Assembly: GCA_903632075.3 (NCBI GenBank)
Contig: CAHIKZ030000835.1
Span: 62,001-126,000 of the forward strand
DNA length: 64,000 bases
Direction: 5' to 3'
Source of the DNA: Acanthosepion pharaonis
Taxonomy: Eukaryota; Mollusca; Cephalopoda; Sepiida; Sepiidae
Positions 43,364 through 54,019 of the stretch are shown here, one piece after another. Numbering within the stretch: position 1 is the stretch's first letter; the number at the start of each line of letters is the position of its first letter. The notes beneath the pieces are model-generated. The model saw only the letters and a list, made by a program, of their open reading frames with translations, made no database searches and was not told where the DNA came from. Position numbers and translations under genes: made by a program.

Positions 43364-43367
<4 letters not shown>

Positions 43368-44617
43368 GTCATCCCATAAGTTCTGTCCGAATTTTGAATA
43401 AAGAAAACAAGTGACCAAATGTTACATTTAATTACAGATTCAATCAACAAGGTATTTTCCCTAATTACCTATGACTTCCTTCCATCTATTAACAAGCTTA
43501 ATTCCATTACTGTAACATTCTTTTGGCTTTGATCCAAAGAACTCACAAATGTCAGTTTTAACCTCTTCCTGTGTTACAAAAGCTGTTTCTTCCAAATGAT
43601 TCTGTAAGCTACGAAACAAATGGTAGGAGCAAGATCGGGAGAATAAGGTGGATGAGAAATTTTCTCCCAACCAAGTTCTTCGATCTTTTGCGACGTGTTT
43701 CTTGCTGTGTGTGGTCGTGCATTGTCCTGATGAAACATCACCTCTTTTCGATTCACTAGAGCAGATCTTTTTTTCCTCAAAGCTTGGCTCAAACGCTCTA
43801 ATTGCTGACAGTATATTTGAGCATTAATTGTCGCATTAGGTGGTAAAAATTCAAAGTGGATTGTTCCTTGGCGATCACACTAGATTGTAAGAAGAACCTT
43901 TTGCCCATGAAGTTCCCTTCTCGGCTGTGGCTGGGGTCCTTCCCCTTTACCAAGCCACTGTCTACGATGCTTAACATTTCGATAAAAGATCCATTTTTCG
44001 TCGCCAGTCACAAGTCTATCCAAAAAGGTGAAACAAGTTGGCGAGAATGGAGAGAAGAGCAGATGTCAACTCGGGATTTGAGGTTGTTTTCAGACAATTC
44101 ATGAGACACCCATTTTCCAAGTTTAGAAACTTTTCCAAATTGTTGAAGATTACGATGAACCGTTGTATGGTTTGAACTGAGAACCACTGCCAATTCCTCA
44201 ACTGATAAAGCAGAATTTTCTTCAAGGGCTGCTTCAAGAAGCTTTTCATCAAACTCAACTGGACGTCCGGTTCGATCTTCATCTTCAAAGGTGAAATCTC
44301 CACCTCTGAATTTTGTAAACCATCTTCTGCAAGTTCTTTCATTCACACATTCCTCTCCATAAACTGAGTGAACGTTTCTAGCCGCATCGGCTGCTGAGTT
44401 TTCTTTCTTGAACTCATAAAGCATTATGTGCCTCAAATGATTCTTGGGTACTTCCATGTTAGCAATTTTATTGTTCTCTGAAATAAAATTTGATCAGTTT
44501 AAATGCATCTAAGCATAAAAATAATGTTCAGCTCCGTTAGACATTATAAAATACTCTTTAAATTTCGTTCATTTTAAAAAAACGTAAAATTCGGACAGAA
44601 CTTATGGGATGACTTGA
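43364..44617 (-). mobile_element. Mariner transposon, 1.25 kb, inactive
   Basis: Left terminus TCAGGTCATCCCATAAGTTC followed by TGTCCGAATTTT. The right terminus is its complement with one change (TCAAGTCATCCC...). Length is 1254 bp, normal for mariner. A TA precedes the left end inside (AT)n. On the right the TA is 3 bp away (44621-44622), so the duplication is no longer clean. The transposase on the minus strand is described separately. Confidence 0.92.
43461..44457 (-). pseudogene. Mariner transposase (DD34D), broken
   Basis: The minus-strand reading starts MEVPKNHLRHIMLYEFKKEN. A two-part helix-turn-helix region includes NERTCRRWFTKFRGGDFTFE and DRTGRPVEFDE. All three catalytic blocks are visible: VTGDEKWIF (first Asp), MFHQDNARPHTA (second) and YSPDLAPT (third). 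The end reads SYHLFRSLQNHLEETAF ... NRWKEVIGN. Lesions: a one-base loss near 44015 shifts the frame just before VTGDEKW; a TAG near 43881 replaces a codon after the first Asp block; another frameshift near 43606 follows LAPT. Total coding length of about 330 residues matches the family. The D-D distance pattern supports mariner proper rather than Tc1. Confidence 0.92.
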
Positions 44618-44942
44618 AACTAGTGATAATAAAGTATGTAGACCAAGAAATGCTGTTAAATGAAAGGTCTGAGGTCATGTCGGGATATAGGCATACCAGA
44701 AAGTATATTTTAAGTATATACGAACCCGAATGAGAGTATGTAAATTTTTTTCTTTCTTACTTCCCCATTCTTGCTTCATCCCCCCACTTCTGTAACACAT
44801 CCTGTTGTGCGCACATAAAGCCAATAAAGCATTAGAAAATTAATTAGCATCTACCGCCTAATGAGACCTTAATTATGTTTTGTCATTTGGTCAGATTTTA
44901 TGAGATGGTCGAGCATGATAACGGGTGCGTAAGTGATTCCTA

Positions 44943-44947
<5 letters not shown>

Positions 44948-44990
<43 letters not shown>
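44948..44990. repeat. (AT)n microsatellite
   Basis: Uninterrupted AT run. Confidence 0.97.
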
Positions 44991-44992
<2 letters not shown>

Positions 44993-45224
44993 AAGGGGAA
45001 GGGAGCGGAAAATAAGACATTAGTTGATCAACCTAATGAGCCTAACAATAATTTCGTTGTGAAAACTGCTATTTTAATGAAAAGAAAAAGTAATTTATTA
45101 ATATCAAAGTATATAGAAAGTGTTTAATTCATAGATCATCCGCAGGAAATTTGCCTGATGTAGTATTAAAGGAGAAAACGCGGCACAATTTTTTTTTTTT
45201 CATTTTGTCATTACTTTTACTAAA

Positions 45225-45228
<4 letters not shown>

Positions 45229-45275
<47 letters not shown>
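45229..45275. repeat. (AT)n microsatellite
   Basis: AT run directly at the end of unit A. Confidence 0.97.
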
Positions 45276-45280
<5 letters not shown>

Positions 45281-45745
45281 CAAAAAGAAAGAACAGTAAG
45301 ATATATAATCCAGTGTTCTTGATATTTTTATTTTTACGAAACAGTGTTTAATGTAAATTTACAGAGCATAAATATTATAACTTAACTGATTTAAAAATAT
45401 GCTTCCGTCGCGACACAGGAATTACCATGTTTCTAAAACATTTCAAGCGAATTTTTGAATAACTTATTTTGAAATTTGCTGAGTTTTAAAAGCACATACA
45501 TTCATAATTTTTTGTTTTCAAGGATACAGAGAAATCCAATCATTTAGACAGGGGCGGTAGCGTGTTCATTTTTATTAACAACTATTTTATCAAATATGAG
45601 TTACTTTCGAAAAGCGGTTAAGTCTAGTTAGGGTAGGGGTGAATTTTTCAATGAATTATGGCATCCGTTCAACGCATGTCGTCTGTTTTGTTTGTTTTTT
45701 TAATGACAAAAAATCTTTCGGCATTTTTATCCGTTAAATTTGTAA
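45276..45745 (-). repeat. Unit A, reverse copy
   Basis: It is the reverse complement of 33290-33750: 'taagatatataatccagtgt', 'aatgtaaatttacagagcat', 'taccatgtttctaaaac' and 'aacgcatgtcgtctgtt'. The (AT)n side lies on the left here, the mirror of the forward copy. Confidence 0.78.
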
Positions 45746-46104
45746 ACTTTCGAAAGTAGGAGCATCGGACAGGAACGTGGCAGAAATATTCGTGGCATGG
45801 ACGAATGGTAAACTATATAATGAATATGTTGACGTAGAAAGGAAGCCCCATCACCATTAATACTAGAAAGAACAATAACAGTTAGTGAAATAGAGAAACT
45901 TATTTTCCTGAAAAATAGATTTTATTACTTCAACCGATAGTACATAGTACTGCCTGGTTGGATAATAAACGCCAAATGTTTATTCATAATGAAACGAGTA
46001 ACATTAGCAAGATGTGACCTAAGATAACAGAATTTTTTTAGAGATATTGTAATGATATTACGTTTAGCTTTTCGATTGTTTTGAAGTATAACCAAAGCTT
46101 GATA

Positions 46105-46520
46105 AAACATTCGACAATTTTGAAGAATAAACGTTTTTTTTTTATTGACAATTAGGCAACAAAATGTCCTGGGTTTCTTATCATTTTATCAAATCGCGTT
46201 TCACGTCATTTCATTTTTTTCTTTACGGATTATCAACCCTTTTCTAGGTTATTTAAAGCCGAAATATAATTTCGATCGTAAGATTAATTTTGTTTTTGTT
46301 TTTTTGTGATTGAAATTGCATTAACAATTTTTGAGAATAATGATGATTTTTCCAGATAAAAGTGCTACTATTTAGCCGATAGTTAAGGGGAGATGGATTC
46401 CTACCTTTCTCAGTCAAGCAGCAATAAGGCCTGAGTTTTGTTAACATGTTATCAAGTAATTGATTTGTTTTTTACGGATTATCAACCCTTTCCTATTACC
46501 TTTTAATGCCGAGACATATT
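46105..46520 (-). repeat. Dispersed repeat Z, copy 1, with SINE-core match
   Basis: It matches 48250-48660: 'ggttatttaaagccgaaata', 'tagatcgtaa/tcgatcgtaa', 'tgcgtttcacgt' and 'gattatcaaccc'. Within each copy the 'ttacggattatcaacccttt' phrase occurs once or twice. A worn form of the SINE core ('ctatttagccgatagttaag') lies at 46370-46400. Confidence 0.65.
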
Positions 46521-46720
46521 CTTTCGCGCTCATATATTTACCTCGTATAAATTAATGGAAAATGCCTTTCTCGTCTTACGCCATTACACCTTATGATAGA
46601 TTACAAATTACGCTTTCGGATAGAGAGGGAAAGCCTGAAATAGCTTTTATCTCATGTGAACTTTATCTATGCGGTGGGAGGGAGTTTGCAGTGCGAAATC
46701 ACTCTTAATTTCTTGTACAC

Positions 46721-47026
46721 TTGTGCCTGTTTTCATCAGTCTTTAAAACATTTATACCCCAATTACATAACCAGAATTTTTTTCAAATGAAAAGAGACGC
46801 AGGTGTACAGTTTATTAACTTTTTCGAAATCTATTTCGAAGCCCGACGTCTGTCAAATAAATATTTCATTTTTAAACCAACAAAAAATCGCCACCCAGAC
46901 AACGTTTTTCTACAAGCAAATAATAAATTTATGACTGAAATGTACGTTCCGAACTGCTATGCTTTTCTTTCTTTTCTGGAAAAATATATTTTATATGTCG
47001 TTCAGGCAACTATCAGGTTCCAGTGA
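46721..47026 (+). other. Unrecognised open frame after an acceptor-like site
   Basis: A frame of 101 residues includes RRLSNKYFIFKPTKNRHPDN and KFMTEMYVPNCYAFLSFLEK. It is preceded by 'tgcctgttttcatcag' (46724-46739). A CAG|GT lies at 47014. No domain is recognised, so exon status is weak. Confidence 0.2.
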
Positions 47027-47094
47027 AGATGAGACTGTCGAGAATAACATTTCATATTTTAGATAATATTTCTTGGGAATCTCGAACTTTTATT

Positions 47095-47441
47095 TTATCC
47101 TTTCTTTTTTTTTTTTTTTTTTTTTTGTTTCTTTTCTGTTCGTTATTCCTTTCTTTCTTTCTTTCTTCGAAATTTTCTTTCTTTCTTTCTTCAATTTGTT
47201 TTTTTTTCAATCTTTTTTATCCAGTTCTTTCTTTCGTTTTTTTTTGTTTCTTTTTTTTTATTTCTTTATACTTTTCCTTTCTTTTGCTTTACTTTTTATT
47301 CTCTTAACCCATACATTTTCATTTTTTTGTTTTCTTTCTTTTTCTTTCTTTCTTTCTTTCTTTCTTCCTTCCTTCCTTCCCTCGTTTTGCTACTTTATTT
47401 CTTTTTTCCTTTCTTGATACCATCATTTTATTCTTTTTTGT

Positions 47442-47497
<56 letters not shown>

Positions 47498-47611
47498 TCG
47501 ACGTTTTTCTTTGTTTTTTAATTTTTAATCCGTCCGATAGTTTTGTCCTTTTCCTTTTATTTATTCAGTCTTCTCTTCTTTCTTTCTTTCTTTCTTTTCC
47601 CCCGTTTTACT

Positions 47612-47676
<65 letters not shown>

Positions 47677-47797
47677 GTTTTTCTTTGTATTTTAATTTTT
47701 AATCCGTCCGATAGTTTTGTCCTTTTCCTTTTATTTATTCAGTCTTCTCTCTTCTTCTTTCTTTCTTTATTTCTTTCTTTCTTTGCCCCGTTTTACT

Positions 47798-47865
<68 letters not shown>

Positions 47866-47960
47866 TTCTCCGTTTTCTTTCTTTTTTTTTTCAATTTCTT
47901 TTATTTCTTTTTACTTTTATTTTTCTCCATCGTTTCTTTTTTTATTTATTCCTTCCACTC
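47095..47960. repeat. Kilobase (TTTC)n array with higher-order repeats
   Basis: Pyrimidine-rich plus strand. A unit containing 'ttaatccgtccgatagtttt' occurs at 47527 and 47700, about 174 bp apart, with the surrounding TTTC arrays duplicated as well. It is the mirror of the GAAA array at 40740-41910, about 5.2 kb away. Confidence 0.96.
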
Positions 47961-48249
47961 TTTCTTTCGCCGGAACGTCCCTCGACTGCTCGTTACATCT
48001 TCAAGCACTTTTGAAAACTATTTACTAAACTTAGTTCACTCAGTACAGGGTCACAAGTGCTCCGTACTCAATGAAAACTGAACATACTACAAAATATTAA
48101 TGGTCTGCGAAACAAGCCCGCTAAGCATTACCTCACGAAGAACATCCTGCTGTTTATCAGGCATAATTGAGTCTGGCACGAGGCCATAAGTATGCGGCAA
48201 TCAGTAAAGATCTATCGATAGTAATGGTATATGAGACAGATTCCTCGAC

Positions 48250-48660
48250 AAAACATCCAAACCATTTTGAAGAATTAACTTTTTTTTCCTCAATTAGGCA
48301 GCTAAATGTAGTGGGTTTTTTTTTTTATCATTTTATCAAGTTGCGTTTCACGTTGATTAAGTGAACGAGTGAGTGATTTGTTTTTTACGGATTATCAACC
48401 CATTTCTAGGTTATTTAAAGCCGAAATATAGTTTAGATCGTAACAGTAATTCTGTTTTTTTTGTTTTGTTTTTTTGTTTTTTTGCGATTGAAATTACCAT
48501 AACAATTTTTTTGAAAATAACGATCATTTTTCTAGTGCCACTATTTAACCCATAGCTAGAGGGAAATGGATACCTACCTTTCTCAATCAGGCAGCAAAAT
48601 GTCCTTGGTTTTGTTATCATTTTAACAAGTTGCGTTTCACGTTGTTAACTGAGTGATCGA
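48250..48660 (-). repeat. Dispersed repeat Z, copy 2, with SINE-core match
   Basis: It has the same order as 46105-46520. 'actatttaacccatagctag' at 48539-48558 is a clear copy of the SINE core found at 18170 and 30855. The right end abuts the Penelope coding relic. Confidence 0.68.
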
Positions 48661-48661
48661 T

Positions 48662-49640
48662 TTATATAAAGGGTTAGCATTTGGTTTTCTATAAGGTTGG
48701 TATGTGTTGCTTGGTAAGTCTAGAGTTACGTCGAGGAAGTTTACCCTTTTCAAATTAGAATAGACTGTTAACTTTAAGTTTAGATTTTTAAATTCACTAA
48801 ATATAATTTTTCTGATTTTCTCTATCTTAAAACTAGTAGAACTCCTCACCACCATGAGCCCGTCATCTCTATACAGTCCGATGTCCTTAATATCAATTTC
48901 GCGGTGTGCCGTTAAGTTGTACAGTATTAAAAGACCAACAAGGTCAGAAGACTCTGCAGAGTCTAATGATCCCATAGTGATGTCAAACAGGTCGTTATTG
49001 TTTTTTATTCATTGGTCCCCATTATGAATGAGGACAGATTTTTTTGCGCTGAGGATTATATCTGTTTCTTCCTTTGTCAGGTTAGAATACACGGCAGCAA
49101 AGTCCAGGGCAGTCGTAAATAGATCCTTCGAAATTGATGGGTAGTAATCCACGATATCGAACTGTATTAGGGTGCAATTCGGTTTATCATCAATATAGTT
49201 AAACCAATTGATGACATCTTTAGTATTGATCCATAATTTTAATTCAAGTTGTTTTTTTTTATTTGGCAGGTAATTTTTTCCGGGATCCTTTTGCTGATCT
49301 TTCCTATGTCGGGTCGGGTAGGGTTAATTATTCTAGTTTCAGGGTTTTCCAAAAAGTCATGCTTATGGTCCTTAAGAGTTATGTAACATTCCTTTTCAGC
49401 AAGTTTACCTACTCTATCGCTAATTTTTAATTTATCAGTTATTTTTTTACTAGCTCTGTTTATGCTATCAACCATATTTATGTTGTTGTTGCAAGCTTTT
49501 TTATAAGTCCTGGTTAAGTTTTTTTTAATTAAGTTGTTGTAGTCATCAACAGCCAATTTGTAGAAGTTGCCGGTTTTGTCAGACTTAACTAATATTTTAT
49601 CACAATCATTTATGCTTTTAACTATTTGGTCTAGATGTTT
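48662..49640 (-). pseudogene. Penelope-like element, reverse transcriptase
   Basis: Read on the minus strand, N-terminal part 49556-49240 has KSDKTGNF upstream, AEKECYITLKDHKHDFLENP and IINPTRPDIGKISKRI. Then, after frame changes, come motif A LIQFDIVDYYPSISKDL (about 49190-49130), motif B MGSLDSAESSDLVGLLILYN (48975-48916), motif C GLYRDDGLMVV (RDDG in place of YxDD) and VNFLDVTLDL followed by YQPYRKPNANPLY. This set is typical of Penelope-like elements whose partner domain is a GIY-YIG nuclease. About five pieces are offset by frameshifts, and the nuclease end is missing, replaced by repeat Z. The element is dead. Confidence 0.85.
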
Positions 49641-49699
49641 TTGTTATAAATGTTACGGCAGTTTTATATGCACAAATCCCTTTCATAAAGAAATAAAAT

Positions 49700-50201
49700 A
49701 AAAAAATAAATAAATATCCATAGACACGTAAAGCAGACTAGGCGAAAACATCTTCCGTTTCAAATTTAGACACCCCCACCTTATCCTGACTTGACATCTA
49801 TGAAAGTAACTCTATACTGATACTTATTATTAACACCCAACACACGCCTACCTATTTTAAACAATTCGCCCAAGCTGTTACCATGGAAATTTTGATTTCA
49901 ATTATGAATATACTATTAAAACACGTAAATTTCAGAAATAAGTTATTCCAAAAAAATTTCGCTTGAAGATGGAACAGAGCTTACTTTAACCCAATTTAAT
50001 TCAAATAATTATATTGAAGTTTTCGGCTCTTGTTTTGAAACATGAGACCTCTTATGTCGCGAGTTGGAATTATATTTTTAAATAAATAATTATATTTATG
50101 CTCTACTTTTGTATCGAGCACTATTTTTTAAAAATAATAACTAAAATACTAAGGAACTTTGGATTATTTACCTAACCAGTTCTTTCCTATTTTCTATATA
50201 T

Positions 50202-50205
<4 letters not shown>
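49700..50205 (+). repeat. Unit A, forward copy (inverted partner of 51851-52330)
   Basis: Contains 'atagacacgtaaagcagact', 'cagacacccccaccttatcc'-like sequence (here with 'ttagacacccccaccttatc'), 'gcttgaagatggaacagagc', 'tttgaaacatgagacctctt' and 'actttggattatttacctaa'. It ends at (CA)n. Confidence 0.82.
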
Positions 50206-50291
<86 letters not shown>

Positions 50292-50292
50292 C
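50206..50292. repeat. (CA)n, (AT)n, (GA)n
   Basis: Three dinucleotide runs in succession. The flank 'gagagagagagcgattttaa' plus 'taaattatttcactcg' recurs at 63770-63815. From 50300 to 50880 no other feature was recognised. Confidence 0.95.
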
Positions 50293-50882
50293 GATTTTAA
50301 TAAATTATTTCACTCGTTCAAGTTACGAAGGAAGGTGTCAATTAAACTAAAAATGCATCTTCCTTGCTTTCACTTTAGATTTGTCTTTATAATGTCACCT
50401 CATGAAGACAACTCTTTTACGAAATTATGGCAACTATCACAAGCGCAAAATATCTTGAAATATATGAGCTCAGACTATAGGAAATCAGTCGTTGATTGCA
50501 CTTTCTATATTTAATTGTAGATATTAATAAATTATGATATAATGGCTAGACAAGAAGACAATCTTTTAACATATTCTGACGATATAAAATCATCGATTAG
50601 CGTTTCAGCACCACTAAAATATTTCACAGCAAAACGAATATTAGTAGTAATCTTTTAAATCTTTCATTAAGAATATTTGAAAGCATATATTTTAAGAATT
50701 GTTCGCATTAATATTTGAGAAAAATAGGAACGAAATTGATAGGGGAATGGTTTTCATCCTTGGAGCAGAAGTTGATTGTTTTACCTTCGGGCCTTACTAC
50801 AAATTATATTTTAGTCCCTATTTCTACCAACGATCATATGTGTGCGTTTGCTTATGAAAAATACTTGTATGCATAAAAGTAA

Positions 50883-50883
<1 letters not shown>

Positions 50884-50927
<44 letters not shown>
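50884..50927. repeat. (TG)n microsatellite
   Basis: Uninterrupted GT run adjoining a hairpin element. Confidence 0.97.
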
Positions 50928-50931
<4 letters not shown>

Positions 50932-51021
50932 TGGACACTGTGATCACAGTCTGTTTCATGCTTGAACTAATGCGTTCAAGCATGAAAAGACTGTCGCTAC
51001 ACGATGTTGACCTCAGTGTCC
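50932..51021. mobile_element. Hairpin (foldback) element, decayed copy
   Basis: 'ggacactg' pairs with 'cagtgtcc', and 'agtctgtttcatgcttgaac' pairs with 'gttcaagcatgaaaagact'. Words are shared with the better copy at 61071-61205 ('ctgtttcatgct'). Confidence 0.7.
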
Positions 51022-51054
51022 ACTTTTCTCTCCTCCCCAACAGGAGTGGATAGA

Positions 51055-51335
51055 TTTGCCTATCGTCCAGTTCATACTTCTCCCCAGTCATTTGGATAGT
51101 ACTAAAGGTTCATCCCTTGTTTTCCCTTTAGGATTGGATTCCCGGTTCCTTCTAAATTGTACACTATACATCTCTGCCTGGACTCTGAAATTTTATTCGC
51201 TAATTAAAGCTTGACCCCTTCAAGTTTAGAATTAGCTGTGTATCTTTCCTTTTTATGCTAATATAACTCCACGCAGTAATCCTCTACTTTGAGTGGCTCT
51301 TGGACCTTGTATTAATTGAACATTAATAAAAGAAA
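51055..51335 (+). repeat. Short interspersed repeat with tail variant B
   Basis: 'cgtccagttcatacttctcc' and 'aggattggattcccggttcc' identify the family. The end 'cgcagtaatcctctactttg' and 'ggaccttgtattaattgaac' is the alternative tail also seen at 8375-8445. Confidence 0.72.
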
Positions 51336-51369
51336 TATTGCATACCTTAAAACTATAATTTTATCATTC

Positions 51370-51433
<64 letters not shown>
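51370..51433. repeat. (AT)n to (GT)n microsatellite
   Basis: The AT run switches to GT without a break. Confidence 0.97.
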
Positions 51434-51435
<2 letters not shown>

Positions 51436-51508
51436 GCTGGGATCAAATCTGGATAGAAATTCGACAGAATAATAATAAGAATGGTTTATCAATCTAATAT
51501 GTTTCCCT

Positions 51509-51735
51509 TGTGAGATGTGGAGAAAAAGAAGAAATAAATTTTGGTATTTTTATTTTTGTGTTGTTTGATTTTCATGGTTTAATCAGGTTTCATGTGCATT
51601 TGACTTGTTTAACAAACGTTAGTATAATTTATAGCGTACCGAATTCACGTGAAACATGATTAACCAATGAAAACAAAACAACACAAAAGTAAAACTACCA
51701 GAATTTATTTCTTCTTTTTCACCATATCTCATAAA
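51509..51735. mobile_element. Imperfect inverted repeat, arms about 90 bp
   Basis: Left arm about 51509-51597 and right arm about 51643-51735 pair over nearly their full length: 'gaagaaataaattttggtat' against 'atttatttcttc', and 'tttgtgttgtttgattttca' against 'tgaaaacaaaacaacacaaa'. The spacer is about 45 bp. There is no coding capacity. Confidence 0.8.
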
Positions 51736-51760
51736 CGTGTCCTATTTGTTCGTTATGATA

Positions 51761-51762
51761 TT

Positions 51763-51850
<88 letters not shown>
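51761..51850. repeat. (AT)n to (GT)n microsatellite
   Basis: The AT run switches to a 60-bp GT run, which abuts unit A. Confidence 0.97.
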
Positions 51851-51853
<3 letters not shown>

Positions 51854-52330
51854 ATATATAGAAAATAGAAAAGAACTCGTTAGGTAAATAATCCAAAGTT
51901 CGTTAGTATTTTTGTTATTATTTTAAAAAAAAAACAGTGCTCGATACAAAAGTAGAGCATAAATATAATTATTTATTTAAAAATATGATTCCATCGCTAC
52001 ATATGAGTTATCATGTTTCAAAACAAGAGCCGAAAACTTCAATATAATTATCTGAATTAAATTAAAGTACCAAGCTCTGTTCCATCTTCAAGTGAAATTT
52101 TTTGGAATAACTAATTCTTGAAATTTACGCGTTTTTATAAGCATATTCATTATTAGAATTAAAATTACTATGGTAACGGCTAGAGCAATTATTTAAAGAA
52201 AAGGGGCGTAAGGGTTAATAATTTGTATCAATATCTAAGTTATATTCACAGATGTCAAATCAGGATAAGGTTGGGGTGTCTAAATTTAAATCGGAAGATG
52301 ACATCGTCTAGTCTGGTTAAGTGTCTATGA
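51851..52330 (-). repeat. Unit A, reverse copy (inverted partner of 49700-50205)
   Basis: 'ttaggtaaataatccaaagt', 'gatacaaaagtagagcataa', 'agctctgttccatcttcaag' and 'tcaggataaggttggggtgt' are the reverse complement of 49700-50205. Together the two form an inverted pair of about 500 bp around a 1.6-kb middle. Confidence 0.82.
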
Positions 52331-52439
52331 AGATTTATTTATTTATTTTTATTTTCTTTTCTGAAAGGGTTTTGTGTATATAAAAAAAACTGTCATAATT
52401 AGCTAACATTTGTTTTTTTGTTTTTTTTTGACGACTTCA

Positions 52440-52680
52440 TAAAGGTTTTATTATTATTATTATTATTATTATTGGGTAGGGCTTTTAAACTTTTTATTTA
52501 GACTATGGAGTTTAAAATTTGTATTTATTATTTAATTGTTTGTTTGTTTTTTTATTTATGCTAATTATTCAATGCGAAAATTTGATGTTTATAATTTTCC
52601 ATTTTACTTTGGTGTTTTATTCATTTCCTTCAAATGCCAAAAATATTTAGATAGAGATGTCTGATTTCTTTTATTAATAT
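52440..52680. other. AT-rich linker with (TTA)n
   Basis: A (TTA)n run lies at 52449-52473. Otherwise it is low-complexity sequence between unit A and the Penelope nuclease end. Confidence 0.7.
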
Positions 52681-53660
52681 TGTTGAAGGAGCTTTTATGC
52701 TGTCTTCACCTGGTTTTAAATTCATTCTTCGTAGACACAATGTATATCATATTAGTATTAGGACTCTCAATAGATGAGATAGTACATTGGTGTACCACAG
52801 ATTTTACGCGGCATATATTTTCCAATGGGCAGTCTTCTGGGTTTCTACAATCACATAATTTTTCAATATTGTTGTCTAATTTAAGTTTAGAGTTTTTATT
52901 AATACTATTCTGGCATGGTAGTTTATTCAGGATTTTATTATTGTGTTTTTTTTATTATACTTTCTAGATTTTCAGTGCAACAGTAACTTAATTTTAGGGT
53001 GTTTTTATTAAAGATTGTACTAAGTCTGCTATTTGTAGAAAAGTGTTTTTCAATTAAGGCTAGGAATTTATGTCCTAGCTTAATACTAACCATTTGGTTG
53101 AACGGAGGGGTATACCAAATGATTTTTCTTTTCCTGTTTTTCTTCTGGTTAGTACAACTGTTTCTATAATTGATGTTAGCATTTTTGTATCCGCTATTTT
53201 TTAGGGCTGCGTTATAAAAATTACTGTGTTGTTGGAATGTTTCTTTATTAGCGGAGTTAATGCTGATTCCTTTCTCTATTGATGAGGGTATATGCTTAAT
53301 TATGGATGGAGGGTGTTTAGACTTAGGGTGTACATACAAGGGGTTAGTGTTAGGTTTTTTATAAAGTAGGTATGTGTTGTTTATTAAATCCAGAGTTACG
53401 TCGAGGAAGTTTACCCTTTTTAATTTTGTACATTTTTAAATTGTGTTTTCTAAATTCACTATATATAATCCTTCTAATTTTCTCTATTTTAAAATTAGTG
53501 GAACTCCTCACTACCATGAGCCCGTCATCTCTGTACAGCCCGATGTCCTTAATATCTAATTCACGGTGCGCGGTCAGGTTGTACAGTATTAAAAGACCGA
53601 CAAAGTCAGAAGACTCTGCAGAGTCTAAAGATCCCATAGTGATGTCAAAATATTGTGTAT
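52680..53660 (-). pseudogene. Penelope-like element, reverse transcriptase end plus GIY-YIG domain
   Basis: On the minus strand, motif B MGSLDSAESSDFVGLLILYN (53637-53578) and motif C GLYRDDGLMVV match the copy at 48662-49640. After a small deletion come SKHPPSIIKHIPSSIEKGIS, FYNAALKNSGYKNANINYR, NRKRKIIWYTPPFNQMVSIK and NTLKLSYCC. The end (about 52870-52690) reads CDCRNPEDCPLENICRVKSV, then MIYIVSTKNEFKTR, a stop and QHKSSF. The C-x-C...C-P-L...C block followed by a Y-I-x-x-T-x-N-x-F-K-T-R-x-x-x-H pattern is a GIY-YIG nuclease with its zinc-finger-like lead. The Gly of the second YIG is Val, and one Trp position is a stop. The N-terminus and motif A are missing. Confidence 0.87.
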
Positions 53661-53687
53661 TTAAGCAGTAATCCTTCTTTCATGCAA

Positions 53688-53965
53688 ATTTCATTGAATA
53701 TGACAGAGAAAGTGCTTTGATTAAGTTTTTCATACAATTTCTCATGTGATCTTATATTTTTTTTCTTTTCGGTAGATAAATTATATAAAAACTTAATAAT
53801 GGTTAATATATTTCATCCTTGAAAATGGCTTCCGAAAGCGCTCGGAAAAAAACAATTGGACAGTTTTTATATAATTAATCTACTGAAAAGAAAAACATTA
53901 TAAGATCATATGAGAAATTTTATAAAAAATTAATCAGAGCACCTTTTCTGTCATATCCAATGAAA

Positions 53966-53968
<3 letters not shown>
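53688..53968. mobile_element. Inverted repeat, arms about 105 bp, at the Penelope 5' side
   Basis: Left arm 53688-53796 ('gaatatgacagagaaagtgc', 'ttctcatgtgatcttatatt') pairs with right arm 53862-53968 ('agatcatatgagaaatttta', 'ccttttctgtcatatccaat'). The spacer contains 'cttgaaaatggcttccgaaa', a motif also near 10735 on the other strand. (CA)n follows the right arm. Confidence 0.8.

Positions 53969-53969
<1 letters not shown>

Positions 53970-54001
<32 letters not shown>
53970..54001. repeat. (CA)n microsatellite
   Basis: Uninterrupted CA run. Confidence 0.95.
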
Positions 54002-54004
<3 letters not shown>

Positions 54005-54019
54005 TGTTAGGGGAAAATA

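Noticed and set aside
43364..44617. An active or domesticated mariner
   Set aside because: Two frameshifts and an in-frame stop interrupt the transposase. No alternative reading joins the three catalytic blocks.
47023..48028. Long plus-strand open frames rich in F and S
   Set aside because: Same cause: a pyrimidine tetranucleotide array, not coding sequence.
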